64,000 nucleotides of DNA from Alistipes sp. GTDB lineage: Bacteria > Bacteroidota > Bacteroidia > Bacteroidales > Rikenellaceae. Location: contig JAFVIB010000007.1 in the NCBI GenBank assembly GCA_017474235.1, positions 1-64,000 of the forward strand, given 5' to 3'. A program made the position numbers and the translations under genes. Below are positions 17,182 through 25,766 of the stretch, piece by piece (the stretch's first letter is position 1; the number at the start of each line of letters is the position of its first letter). The notes beneath the pieces are model-generated. The model did not search any database. It saw only the letters and a list, made by a program, of their open reading frames with translations, and was not told the DNA's origin.

Positions 17182-18076
17182 TTTAAGCCATCTAAAGAGC
17201 CTTGAAGCGGAGTCGATACACATCATCCGCGAAGTGGCTGCAGAGTTTTCAAACCCTGTAATGCTCTACTCTATCGGCAAAGACTCCTCTGTAATGGCAC
17301 ATCTTGCCGAAAAGGCTTTCTACCCGGGTAAAGTACCATTTCCGCTGATGCACATAGACTCAAAGTGGAAATTCCGCGATATGATAACCTTTCGTGACAA
17401 CTATGCCAAAGAGCATAATTGGCAACTTATCGTCGAGTACAACCGCGAGGCTTATCAGAGCGGTGTAGGACCGTTTACCCACGGCAGCAAGGTACATACA
17501 GACCTAATGAAGACACAGGCACTGCTCGACGCGCTAAAAAAGTATGGATTTGATGCCGCCTTCGGAGGTGCGCGACGCGATGAGGAGAAGAGTCGAGCCA
17601 AGGAGCGTATATTCTCCTTCCGCAACGCCTTTCAGCAGTGGGACCCGAAGAATCAACGACCCGAGTTATGGGATATATACAACACCCGCATTGCCAAGGG
17701 CGAGAGCATCCGTGTCTTTCCGCTGAGCAATTGGACAGAGATAGATATTTGGCAGTATATCCGCCACGAGAATATACCTATTGTTCCGCTCTACTTTGCT
17801 GCCGAGCGACCTGTGGTCGATATTGACGGCAATCTGATTCTCGTAGATGACAACCGTATGCCTAAGAGTTTGCGCGACAAAGCCGTTATGCGCCGTGTAC
17901 GCTTCCGCACACTTGGTTGTTACCCTCTCACGGGGGCAATAGAGAGTAGTGCCGATACGATTGACAGGATTGTCGAGGAGATGATGATAACGACAAAATC
18001 TGAACGCACTACACGCGTAATAGACTTTGACCAGCAAGGCAGTATGGAGCAGAAGAAACGAGAAGGATACTTTTAA
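17171..18076 (+). CDS. cysD: sulfate adenylyltransferase subunit 2
   Basis: Catalytic ATP-sulfurylase subunit: sulfate plus ATP gives APS, driven by CysN GTP hydrolysis. 301 aa from ATG 17171, which overlaps the end of cysC; a TTG at 17165 is an alternative. The PP-loop motif SIGKDSSVM is at 34-42, and [15 protein letters not shown] with [15 protein letters not shown] are family-typical. Normal length. Lies 28 nt before cysN. Confidence 0.95.
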   Translation: MNYSLSHLKSLEAESIHIIREVAAEFSNPVMLYSIGKDSSVMAHLAEKAFYPGKVPFPLMHIDSKWKFRDMITFRDNYAKEHNWQLIVEYNREAYQSGVGPFTHGSKVHTDLMKTQALLDALKKYGFDAAFGGARRDEEKSRAKERIFSFRNAFQQWDPKNQRPELWDIYNTRIAKGESIRVFPLSNWTEIDIWQYIRHENIPIVPLYFAAERPVVDIDGNLILVDDNRMPKSLRDKAVMRRVRFRTLGCYPLTGAIESSADTIDRIVEEMMITTKSERTTRVIDFDQQGSMEQKKREGYF

Positions 18077-18104
18077 GGTAGGTTTTATAAATTAATCTTA
18101 AGCT

Positions 18105-19529
18105 ATGACAGTAGATGATTTTTTGGCGCAAGATGAGCGCAAAGATATGTTACGACTACTTACAGCCGGTAGCGTAGATGACGGCAAGAGTACCCTTATC
18201 GGTCGTCTGCTCTTTGACAGCAAGCGAGTATATGACGACCAACTGCAAGCCCTTGAGCGCGACTCCCGACAGGTCGGCAATGCTGGTAGTGAGATAGATT
18301 ACGCGCTGCTTTGTGATGGTCTTAAGGCGGAGCGCGAACAGGGCATAACAATAGATGTAGCGTACCGCTATTTTGCCACCTCGCGTCGCAAGTTTATCAT
18401 TGCCGACACCCCCGGGCATGAGCAATATACCCGCAATATGATTACGGGAGGCTCGACGGCAAACCTCGCCATAATACTTGTAGATGCAAGGCACGGTGTT
18501 GTAAATCAAACCCGTCGCCACAGCTATATAGTCTCCCTGCTGGGTATAAAACATATCGTACTTGCCGTAAACAAGATGGATATTGTCGGCTACTCCGAAG
18601 AGGTCTTTGATTCGGTTGTAAACAGCTATATAGAGTGGCTTATAAATCAGGAGTTTGAGTTTCCCGACCTGCGGTGCATACCCATCTCTGCACTCTGCGG
18701 AGATAATATAGTCAATCGCTCGCAAAGTATGGAGTGGTACACAGGCGATACGCTACTTCAGACGCTCGAAAGTGTACCGATAGACAGTGACTACTCTTTT
18801 GACGCTTTCCGTTTTCCTGTGCAGTATGTTATTCGCCCCAATCTCGACTTTCGAGGCTTTGCCGGCAAAATTGCCTCGGGAGTGGTACATATCGGCGACA
18901 GCGTTACAGCTCTGCCATCAGGTAAAAAGAGCAGAATAAAGCAGATTATCACATACGACAGCAGCCCCGAGTATGCCTTTGCTCCACAATCTGTAACCTT
19001 GACCCTTACAGATGAGATAGACCTCTCGCGTGGGCAGATGCTCGTACTGTCTGACAGCAAGCAGCCGACCGTGGCGCACCATATTACTGCGATGGTTGTA
19101 TGGATGGATGAGGTGCCGCTTGACCGTAACAAGTCTTTCTACATCAAGCATACAACATCTACTGTAAGGGCGCAATTTAAAAATATAGAGTACCGAGTAG
19201 ATATAAACACCTCCGACCATATCAAGGTTCACACTCTGTCACTCAATCAGATAGCGCGAGTAGATATAGTCTGTTTCACACCCCTTATCTGCGACCCATA
19301 CGCCGACAACCGACAGACCGGCTCCTTTATAGTTATCGACCCTGTAACAAACTTTACATCGGCAGTAGGAATGATTGTTGAGGCGACAGCTGACGGCACG
19401 AAAGAGCAAGATATGTGTACAATTTCTCTCTCCAAGTGTGGCATAGCCGTAGAGCACCACAAGGCAATTGACCGCTTCTGCGAGGAGATTAAATCAAAAA
19501 TAGGTATTACAATAAACTGCACTGACTAA
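18105..19529 (+). CDS. cysN: sulfate adenylyltransferase subunit 1 (GTPase)
   Basis: GTP-binding regulatory subunit of ATP sulfurylase, 474 aa. EF-Tu-like G domain: G1 GSVDDGKST (22-30), G3 [12 protein letters not shown] (101-112), G4 NKMD (156-159), followed by two beta-barrel domains. It lacks the C-terminal APS-kinase fusion seen in some CysN/NodQ proteins, in line with the separate cysC upstream. Its stop overlaps the sulfotransferase start (TAATG), implying translational coupling. Confidence 0.95.
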   Translation: MTVDDFLAQDERKDMLRLLTAGSVDDGKSTLIGRLLFDSKRVYDDQLQALERDSRQVGNAGSEIDYALLCDGLKAEREQGITIDVAYRYFATSRRKFIIADTPGHEQYTRNMITGGSTANLAIILVDARHGVVNQTRRHSYIVSLLGIKHIVLAVNKMDIVGYSEEVFDSVVNSYIEWLINQEFEFPDLRCIPISALCGDNIVNRSQSMEWYTGDTLLQTLESVPIDSDYSFDAFRFPVQYVIRPNLDFRGFAGKIASGVVHIGDSVTALPSGKKSRIKQIITYDSSPEYAFAPQSVTLTLTDEIDLSRGQMLVLSDSKQPTVAHHITAMVVWMDEVPLDRNKSFYIKHTTSTVRAQFKNIEYRVDINTSDHIKVHTLSLNQIARVDIVCFTPLICDPYADNRQTGSFIVIDPVTNFTSAVGMIVEATADGTKEQDMCTISLSKCGIAVEHHKAIDRFCEEIKSKIGITINCTD

Positions 19530-20626
19530 TGGGATTTTCATTTAACTCTCTGCCAATCAACACCCTTGTAGGGGCTGACAGCAGGACATTTAATCGCGTC
19601 ACAGCGAGCGTAGATATAACAAACCGCCGTAAGTATCACATCACAAAGGCTTGCGAGCGTATCCTTTCGCCCATATACAGCATTAATAATCAGGAATTTA
19701 GAAGTACCGTTATGCCTAAAATATCATCCCCTGTATTTATTATCGGGCATTGGCGTAGTGGCACAACTCTGCTGCACAATCTCCTTAGTTGCGACCCTCA
19801 ATTTGGTTACTGCACCACCTATCAGACCGTCTTCCCGCATCTGATGCTCTATGGCGAGAGTCTTTTCAAGCGTCTTGCCAGGTGGTGTATGCCTGCCACA
19901 CGACCTACGGACAACTTAGAGTTGAGTGTCGAGCAACCGCAAGAGGAGGAGTTTGCAATAGCCAATATGACCCCATCCTCGTTCTACCACTTTTGGATTT
20001 TCCCGCAGAATATGGCTCTCTACCGCGATAAATTCCTACTCTTTGACAGCGCAACAGAGAGTGAGGTCAGCGAGTTTTGTAATGCGACCTACAAGATGAT
20101 GCAGATAGCTCTCCACTGCCAAAACAGACCCCGTTTTTTGTCAAAAAATCCGCCACACACCGCCCGCATTGCGCTACTGCTGAAGATGTTTCCTGATGCA
20201 AAATTTATCTACATAGTCCGCAATCCATACAAGGTTTTTCATTCGACGCGCAACTTCTTTCGCACAACCCTTGACTCTATTGCATTGCAGAGCATATCAA
20301 ACACCGAACTTGATTATCAGATACTTAGCACTTACAAGGCGATGATTGAGCGGTATGAGAAACAGAGAAATCTCATTGCTCCAAACCGTCTGTTTGAGAT
20401 TCGCTTTGAGGATTTGCAGGCAGATATGGCAGGCAGTGTAGCCAAGATATACGAACATCTCGATTTAGGCGACTTTACGACCGTGCAAAATAGCGTTACA
20501 GATTACGCCGCCTCGAAGAGTGGTTTTAGGCAGAACAGATACAAATCCGACAGAGCAACCAACAATCGGATAGAGCATTTTTGTAGCTCCACAATAGAGC
20601 GTTGGGGATATAGATTAACTGATTAA
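19529..20626 (+). CDS. PAPS-dependent sulfotransferase
   Basis: 365 aa, Sulfotransfer_3-like. The 5'-phosphosulfate loop is GHWRSGTT (73-80). A SKNPPHTARI block (about 205-214) carries a candidate catalytic or PAPS-contacting Lys. The 3'-phosphate-binding motif is VRNPYKVFHS (230-239). No signal peptide is visible, so it acts in the cytoplasm where PAPS is made. It is translationally coupled to cysN and ends the PAPS operon, so its job is to transfer sulfate to an acceptor. As I recall, Bacteroides thetaiotaomicron encodes a steroid/cholesterol sulfotransferase (BT_0416) beside the same set of sulfate-activation genes. This protein is a candidate relative, but orthology was not tested and the acceptor is unknown. 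Confidence 0.85.
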   Translation: MGFSFNSLPINTLVGADSRTFNRVTASVDITNRRKYHITKACERILSPIYSINNQEFRSTVMPKISSPVFIIGHWRSGTTLLHNLLSCDPQFGYCTTYQTVFPHLMLYGESLFKRLARWCMPATRPTDNLELSVEQPQEEEFAIANMTPSSFYHFWIFPQNMALYRDKFLLFDSATESEVSEFCNATYKMMQIALHCQNRPRFLSKNPPHTARIALLLKMFPDAKFIYIVRNPYKVFHSTRNFFRTTLDSIALQSISNTELDYQILSTYKAMIERYEKQRNLIAPNRLFEIRFEDLQADMAGSVAKIYEHLDLGDFTTVQNSVTDYAASKSGFRQNRYKSDRATNNRIEHFCSSTIERWGYRLTD

Positions 20627-20652
20627 GAGTTTTCAGATTCCGAAAAAAATAT

Positions 20653-20660
20653 TACATTTG
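20653..20660 (+). promoter_or_regulatory. -7 element of the M28 peptidase gene
   Basis: TACATTTG fits TAnnTTTG. A T-rich TTTT about 19 nt upstream (20630-20633) is a weak -33. Transcript start near 20667, leader about 47 nt. Confidence 0.5.
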
Positions 20661-20713
20661 TGCGATATTGTAAAAAGTTGTTTGAACAACTTCTAATATA
20701 AAACTGAAACTCT

Positions 20714-22456
20714 ATGTCCAAATTCAGACCTCTAATTCTGTTGGCAGTAGCCACCCTTAGTGCAGTTATCGCCTACGGTTTATGGAGCCGTCCAAGCGTT
20801 GAAAAGGCAGACTCTGACAACTTCTCAGCCGAGAGAGTTGTTCGTGATATTGAAGTTATCTCAAAGAAGCACCACTCTGTAGCTCACCCTGCGGAGCGAG
20901 CCGAGGTGAGGGATTATTTAGTGAGCAGACTTGAAAATCTCGGTGCCGACACTGTAGAGTTGTTTGAGTATAAAAATCTTGTCGGTCCGCAGAACAAGCA
21001 TGTCGTATATACATTTGATGCGACAAATATCCTTGCACATTTCAGCGCCCCACAGAGTGAAAGCAACCCTGCACTGTTACTTGTTGCGCACTACGACTCC
21101 CGTTACAGTCAGCCTATGCCTCACCGCGATACCGTTTGGTCGTACGGTGCAGCCGATGACGGTTACGGTGTCGGCGTAATCCTTGAGACTGTAAGAGAGC
21201 TTCTTGAGCGTCGTAGCGAGTGGAAGCAGAGCGTGAAAGTCCTCTTTACCGATGCCGAAGAGGTCGGAATGATGGGTATGAAGGCGATGTGGGAGAACAA
21301 TCGTGAGCAGTTTGACAATGTCGGCTTTATGATTAACATCGAGGCGCGCGGTCCTTGGGGTCCTGCACTGCTCTTTGAGACCTCCCCGGGCAATGAGCGA
21401 GTGATGGAACTCTATTCTGCTGTGGCAGAGTATCCGTTTACATACTCTCTGACAACGGTTGTATATAGCTTTATGCCGAACTTTACAGATTTTACAATCG
21501 TTAAGGATTATATCCCGGGCATGAACTTCTCGACTATTGCCGATATAAACCACTACCACACCGACCTTGACAACTTCTCTAACATAGAGCCAAAATCTAT
21601 CCAACATTATGGCTCTCAGGTCGTTCCGGTGGCTATGGAGTATGTTACAAATGCAAAGTACTCCGATATTGACGCTCTCCGCGCCACTGAGGATACCACA
21701 AACTTTACCGTGCCCGCTTTGGGTCTAATCAACCTCTCGGCACAAAACTATATGTGGCTCAACATTGCAATATTTGCACTCTTTATAATACTCTTCGCAG
21801 TCGAGATATTACGAGGCAGAGTAGATGCAAAGGCAGTTATTATCACAGCCGTAAAGATACTTATATCTGCCCTTATAGCCCTCATTGCAGGCGAACTTGT
21901 AGCCTTTGTCTGCGGAGCGTGTGCCGATGTTCGATTTAAGCCATTCGGTATTATGCAGGGCATTAAGTATGACAATGCAATGATGATTATCTCGGTTGTC
22001 ATTATGGTACTTATAGTGACAACTATCTACATTATCAATCGCAAAAGGGCAGCCCGCGCAGCATCAGGATTGATACGCGCCAGCGCACACAACGCCGCAG
22101 TGGCAAAGTATAGCGCAAACTACCTCTACGGAGCGTTGCTGCTGCTGTTTGTACTCAGTGCCATACTGCTCTTTGCGCTGGGCGAGAACCTTATGTTCCT
22201 CATCCCGCTTACTGCCGCCACAGCCGCGATGATACTGCTCCGCATAACGCACCTAAAAGTATGGATAATCGCAGGCGTGGCACTTGTGCTGCTCCACGCC
22301 TTCTCGTTCCTCTACGCCCTGTCAATGGCACTTACAATTGGAGCTCTGGGGGCAATACTTATGCTCGCACTGTGCGACTTCGCAGTACTACTGCCACTCT
22401 CAGACATCTACCTGACTACCACTAAAAAACATAGTAGCAGCCACCTGTCTGTATAA
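20714..22456 (+). CDS. M28-family zinc aminopeptidase with multi-span C-terminal membrane domain
   Basis: 580 aa. An N-terminal signal anchor (about 5-23) precedes an M28 catalytic domain facing the periplasm. Metal and catalytic residues are HYDS (H126, D128), ADDG (D148/D149), DAEEVG (E182/E183), NIEARG (E about 211) and HTD near 283. The C-terminal half has about eight membrane spans. This architecture is like the ER metallopeptidase 1 / YfbL type. Substrate peptides are unknown. It has its own promoter and is followed directly by the R1 repeat. Confidence 0.85.
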   Translation: MSKFRPLILLAVATLSAVIAYGLWSRPSVEKADSDNFSAERVVRDIEVISKKHHSVAHPAERAEVRDYLVSRLENLGADTVELFEYKNLVGPQNKHVVYTFDATNILAHFSAPQSESNPALLLVAHYDSRYSQPMPHRDTVWSYGAADDGYGVGVILETVRELLERRSEWKQSVKVLFTDAEEVGMMGMKAMWENNREQFDNVGFMINIEARGPWGPALLFETSPGNERVMELYSAVAEYPFTYSLTTVVYSFMPNFTDFTIVKDYIPGMNFSTIADINHYHTDLDNFSNIEPKSIQHYGSQVVPVAMEYVTNAKYSDIDALRATEDTTNFTVPALGLINLSAQNYMWLNIAIFALFIILFAVEILRGRVDAKAVIITAVKILISALIALIAGELVAFVCGACADVRFKPFGIMQGIKYDNAMMIISVVIMVLIVTTIYIINRKRAARAASGLIRASAHNAAVAKYSANYLYGALLLLFVLSAILLFALGENLMFLIPLTAATAAMILLRITHLKVWIIAGVALVLLHAFSFLYALSMALTIGALGAILMLALCDFAVLLPLSDIYLTTTKKHSSSHLSV

Positions 22457-22614
22457 GCTACGCAGAAAGCGTGAACTGCCGCTTTTTTCAAAAAGCGGCA
22501 ATCGTAGCGGTTTTCAGACAGCACTGCTGTTGATAAAAAATAGTGCTTGACTTTGCAAATAAACTTGCAGTCAGCACTATTTTTTATCATCTCCTACGGA
22601 GATTCTGAAAACCG
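22457..22614 (+). repeat. folded intergenic repeat, family R1, copy A
   Basis: Starts at the base after the M28 stop codon. Stems seen: CTACG with CGTAG enclosing GCCGCTTTTT-loop-AAAAAGCGGC; then CGGTTTTCAGA (22508-22518) with TCTGAAAACCG (22604-22614) enclosing a long hairpin (22532-22552 with 22569-22588) and a small CTCC-TAC-GGAG. A second copy lies at 34588-34749 and differs at paired positions in compensating ways. No reading frame with features. It could act as RNA at the 3' end of the upstream transcript; family unknown to me. Confidence 0.65.
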
Positions 22615-22902
22615 AAAACAGAGATTCGCTGATAATACATAATAATAAAATATTTACATTCCCTCCATACCTCCCTTTAATCCACCTATGGTGGCTTTTC
22701 CTCCTTCGCGCCTCGGCAAAGTTCAAGTACACTTGACTCTGCTCTCGGCTTGGCGTCGGTTGACAAAGGGGGACTTGGTCGCAGAAAAAGGTTAGAGAAA
22801 TCAAACCTTTTCTGCTCCGAGGTGCAAATTAGCAGGTCTGTTGCTATCAATTTTTTCGCTATCTACCACTAATTCTGCCAAACTCCGATTATAGCTTGCT
22901 CC
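22615..22902 (+). repeat. linker of the composite R1-R2 repeat unit, copy A
   Basis: AT-rich stretch shared in order and partly in sequence with 34750-34952: AAATATTTACATTCCCTCC, CCTCCCTTT, then GTCGCA, a variable hairpin, and TGCTCCGAGGTGCA. In this copy the hairpin is GCAGAAAAAGGTT (22781-22793) with AACCTTTTCTGC (22804-22815). In the other copy the arms are different but again complementary. No gene seen. Confidence 0.5.
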
Positions 22903-23031
22903 TATTTTATCGTCAGAGTGGGGTATATACAACGCTCGATGAAAAATGCCGACGATGGATAGTACTAAGTACAGCCATTGTCGGCACTTTTTTATTAGCG
23001 GAAGTAGATACCCCGCTATCACGATAAAATA
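22903..23031 (+). repeat. folded intergenic repeat, family R2, copy A
   Basis: 129 nt. Outer stem TATTTTATCGT (22903-22913) with ACGATAAAATA (23021-23031), continued by GGGGTAT/ATACCCC. Conserved core from AACGCTCG (22931) to TTAGCGG (23001) with an inner stem CGATGG-AGTAC / GTAC-CCATTG and a copy-specific stem (TGCCGAC/GTCGGCA). Lies just upstream of the glyS promoter. Confidence 0.65.
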
Positions 23032-23057
23032 AATTTTAGATTTTGCTTTTTTATTCG

Positions 23058-23065
23058 TACCTTTG
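23058..23065 (+). promoter_or_regulatory. -7 element of glyS
   Basis: TACCTTTG fits TAnnTTTG, with only a T-rich run at the -33 position. Start site near 23072, about 31 nt before the glyS ATG. Confidence 0.5.
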
Positions 23066-23102
23066 TCGGTTAGACAATAATTAAACAAAAGATATAACAA
23101 CT

Positions 23103-24647
23103 ATGACACAGGAAGAACTCTTTAAGAAATTGATTGCTCACTGCAAAGAGTATGGTTTTATATTCCCATCGAGCGAGATTTATGACGGTCTTGGTGCTGT
23201 ATATGATTACGGTCAGAATGGCGTTGAGCTGAAGAACAACATCAAGCGTTATTGGTGGGACTCTATGGTTAAGCTCCACGAGAATATTGTAGGTATTGAT
23301 GCGGCTATATTTATGCACCCAAAGACTTGGGAGGCATCTGGTCATGTGGCTGCGTTTAACGACCCGTTGATTGACAATAAGGATTCGAAGAAGCGTTACC
23401 GTGCCGATGTCCTTATCGAGGAGTGGATGGCAAAGCAGGATGACAAGATTCAGAAGGAGGTCGATAAGGCTAAAAAGCGTTTTGGCGAGGCTTTCAATGA
23501 GGAGCAGTATCGTGCTACATCTCCACGAGTAGCCGATATAGCTGCAAAGCGCGATGCGGTTCATGCTCGCTTTGTTGAGGCGTTGGATAAGAACGACTTG
23601 GAGGGGCTGAAGCAGATTATTATCGACTGTGAGATTGTCTGCCCTATCTCAGGTACTCGCAACTGGACAGATGTACGCCAATTCAACCTTATGTTCTCGA
23701 CACAGATGGGCTCTACTGCCGAGGGTGCAAGCACAATATATCTGCGTCCGGAGACTGCACAGGGTATCTTTGTAAACTTCCTCAATGTACAGAAGACAGG
23801 TCGTATGAAGCTCCCATTCGGTATTGCGCAGATTGGTAAGGCATTCCGCAATGAGATTGTAGCTCGTCAGTTTATCTTCCGCATGCGAGAGTTTGAGCAG
23901 ATGGAGATGCAGTTCTTTGTACAGCCAGGAACAGAGATGCAGTGGTGGAACGAGTGGAAGAATACCCGTATGGCTTGGCACCGTGCGCTCGGCTTTGGTG
24001 ACGATATGTACCGTTTCCACGACCACGACAAGCTTGCTCACTATGCAAATGCAGCAACCGATATCGAGTTTAACTTCCCATTCGGCTTTAAGGAGGTTGA
24101 GGGTATCCACTCTCGTACCGACTTTGACCTTGGTCGCCATCAGGAGTACTCCGGCAAGAAGATTCAGTATTTCGACCCTGAGCGTGGCGAGAGCTATGTT
24201 CCTTATGTTGTCGAGACCTCTATCGGCGTAGATCGTATGTTCTTGCAGATTATGTCTGCAGCTTACTGCGAGGAGAAGATGGAGAGTGGCGAGGAGCGCG
24301 TAGTACTTCGCATACCTGCATGTCTTGCACCTACAAAGGTTGCTGTTATGCCGCTTGTTAAGAAGGATGGTCTTCCGGAGCTTGCTCGTCAGATTATCGA
24401 CGACCTTAAGTTCGACTTTGCCGTATCATACGACGAGAAGGACTCTATCGGTAAGCGTTATCGCCGTCAGGATGCTGTTGGTACTCCATTCTGTATTACG
24501 GTCGATCACGACAGCCTTGAGAGTGGCACAGTTACAATTCGCCACCGCGACTCTATGGAGCAGCAGCGAGTAGCTATTGCCGACCTGCACACAATTATCG
24601 GTGAGGCAGTATCTTTCCGTCCACTCTATAAGAAGATTAAGGCATAA
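23103..24647 (+). CDS. glyS: glycyl-tRNA synthetase, homodimeric (alpha2) type
   Basis: Charges tRNA-Gly. 514 aa, single-chain class II enzyme of the archaeal/eukaryotic-like alpha2 type, not the alpha2-beta2 bacterial form. Class II marks: RPETAQGIFVNF and FRNEI in motif 2, SIGVDRMF in motif 3, plus a C-terminal anticodon-binding domain (PTKVAVMPLVKKDG). An internal charged helical insert lies at about 105-175 (EEWMAKQDDKIQKEVDKAKK). Its stop overlaps the ruvX start (TAATG). Confidence 0.95.
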   Translation: MTQEELFKKLIAHCKEYGFIFPSSEIYDGLGAVYDYGQNGVELKNNIKRYWWDSMVKLHENIVGIDAAIFMHPKTWEASGHVAAFNDPLIDNKDSKKRYRADVLIEEWMAKQDDKIQKEVDKAKKRFGEAFNEEQYRATSPRVADIAAKRDAVHARFVEALDKNDLEGLKQIIIDCEIVCPISGTRNWTDVRQFNLMFSTQMGSTAEGASTIYLRPETAQGIFVNFLNVQKTGRMKLPFGIAQIGKAFRNEIVARQFIFRMREFEQMEMQFFVQPGTEMQWWNEWKNTRMAWHRALGFGDDMYRFHDHDKLAHYANAATDIEFNFPFGFKEVEGIHSRTDFDLGRHQEYSGKKIQYFDPERGESYVPYVVETSIGVDRMFLQIMSAAYCEEKMESGEERVVLRIPACLAPTKVAVMPLVKKDGLPELARQIIDDLKFDFAVSYDEKDSIGKRYRRQDAVGTPFCITVDHDSLESGTVTIRHRDSMEQQRVAIADLHTIIGEAVSFRPLYKKIKA

Positions 24648-25063
24648 TGTCGCGTATTCTAGCAATAGACTACGGAGTTAAGCGCACAGGGTTGGCTGTA
24701 TCTGACCCTCTGCGCATTATTGCCGGAGCACTTGAGACTGTTGCTACCAAAGAGTTAGAGCGATTTATTGCACAATATTGTGAGCAGAATGCCGTTTCAA
24801 CAATAGTTGTCGGCAAGCCATCGCAGATGAACGGTCAGCCCTCGGAGACGATGAAATATATCGAGCCGCTGGTTGCCCGCCTGCGCAGAGCCTACCCCGA
24901 CAAGGAGGTTGTACTCTACGATGAGCGATTTACATCGGTTATGGCGCAGCGCACAATCCTTGAGAGCGGTATTGGCAAGATGGCTCGACGCGATAAGGCA
25001 ATTGTCGATCGCGTGGCTGCAACAATAATTTTACAGTCCTATATGGACAGTATTAGCCAATAG
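24647..25063 (+). CDS. ruvX: RuvX/YqgF-family Holliday-junction-resolvase-like nuclease
   Basis: 138-aa RNase H-fold protein implicated in pre-16S rRNA processing and/or junction resolution. Motifs: LAIDYGVKRTGLAVSD at the N terminus (first catalytic Asp), VVGKPSQMNGQPSE, DERFTS and a terminal DRVAATIIL. Normal length. Translationally coupled to glyS. Confidence 0.93.
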   Translation: MSRILAIDYGVKRTGLAVSDPLRIIAGALETVATKELERFIAQYCEQNAVSTIVVGKPSQMNGQPSETMKYIEPLVARLRRAYPDKEVVLYDERFTSVMAQRTILESGIGKMARRDKAIVDRVAATIILQSYMDSISQ

Positions 25064-25102
25064 CAAGAAACAAACGAGGCAAAGCCTCATACACTAAAAT
25101 AA

Positions 25103-25217
25103 TGTAAAATTACTTTTAGGAGTGATTTTGCAAGGCTTTCGATAGATGTAAAAGCGCAGCATACTATAATTTTACAGCAGAGTATAACGAGGCAAAAGCC
25201 TCATAAAATAATTTTAC
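25103..25217 (+). repeat. folded intergenic repeat, family R3, copy 2
   Basis: 115 nt. The left arm (25103-25130) pairs with the right arm (25191-25217) over about 24 positions with a few mismatches. Core: CAAGGCTTTCGA, AAAAGCGCAGCATACT, AGTATAACGAGG, matching copy 1 at 14257. The right arm ends at the base before the def start codon. A partial direct copy of the right arm (ACGAGGCAAAGCCTCAT) lies upstream at 25074-25090. Confidence 0.55.
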
Positions 25218-25218
25218 G

Positions 25219-25764
25219 ATGATATATCCAATCGTTATATATGGTTCTCCTGTGTTGAGAAATCAGTCAGTAGATATTACACCGGACTACCCCGACTTCA
25301 AGAAGTTGGTAGATGATATGTTTTTGACTCTTGACGAGGCGAGTGGTGTGGGTCTTGCCGCACCGCAGATTGGCAAGAATATCCGTATGTTTATTGTCGA
25401 TTGCACACCTTGGGCAGAGGAGGATCCGGAGTTGGAGAACTTCCGCCGCGTGTTTGTCAATCCTCAGATTTACGAGCGTAGTGAGCAGACCGACCTCTTT
25501 GAGGAGGGATGTCTTTCACTGCCAGGAATACATGAGAATGTATCACGACCTGTAAGGATTAAGATGCGCTATCTTGACGAGAATTTTGTCGAGCATGATG
25601 ACGAGTTTGACGGTTACCCTGCGCGCGTAATTCAGCACGAGTACGACCATATTGAGGGCAAGGTCTTTACAGACCACCTCTCTCCGCTGCGTCGTAATCT
25701 GCTCAAGAGCAAGATTTTAAACCTTGCAAAGGGCAAGTATCGTTGTTCATACAAGACAAAGTAA
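25219..25764 (+). CDS. def: peptide deformylase
   Basis: Removes the formyl group from the N-terminal Met of new proteins. 181 aa with all three motifs: GVGLAAPQIG (about 38-47), EEGCLSLPG (metal Cys) and QHEYDHIEG (HExxH-type metal site with catalytic Glu). Normal length. First of def-lnt-folC-radC, closely spaced. Confidence 0.96.
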   Translation: MIYPIVIYGSPVLRNQSVDITPDYPDFKKLVDDMFLTLDEASGVGLAAPQIGKNIRMFIVDCTPWAEEDPELENFRRVFVNPQIYERSEQTDLFEEGCLSLPGIHENVSRPVRIKMRYLDENFVEHDDEFDGYPARVIQHEYDHIEGKVFTDHLSPLRRNLLKSKILNLAKGKYRCSYKTK

Positions 25765-25766
25765 TT

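Noticed and set aside
22903-23031. R2 repeats as integron attC sites
   Set aside because: Long variable stems and a GTTAG end are reminiscent, but the end does not fit GTTRRRY, there is no matching inverse core, and no integrase or cassette genes flank the copies.
22457-23102. Repeat regions as CRISPR arrays or insertion sequences
   Set aside because: No regular short repeats with spacers, and no transposase reading frame in or beside any copy.
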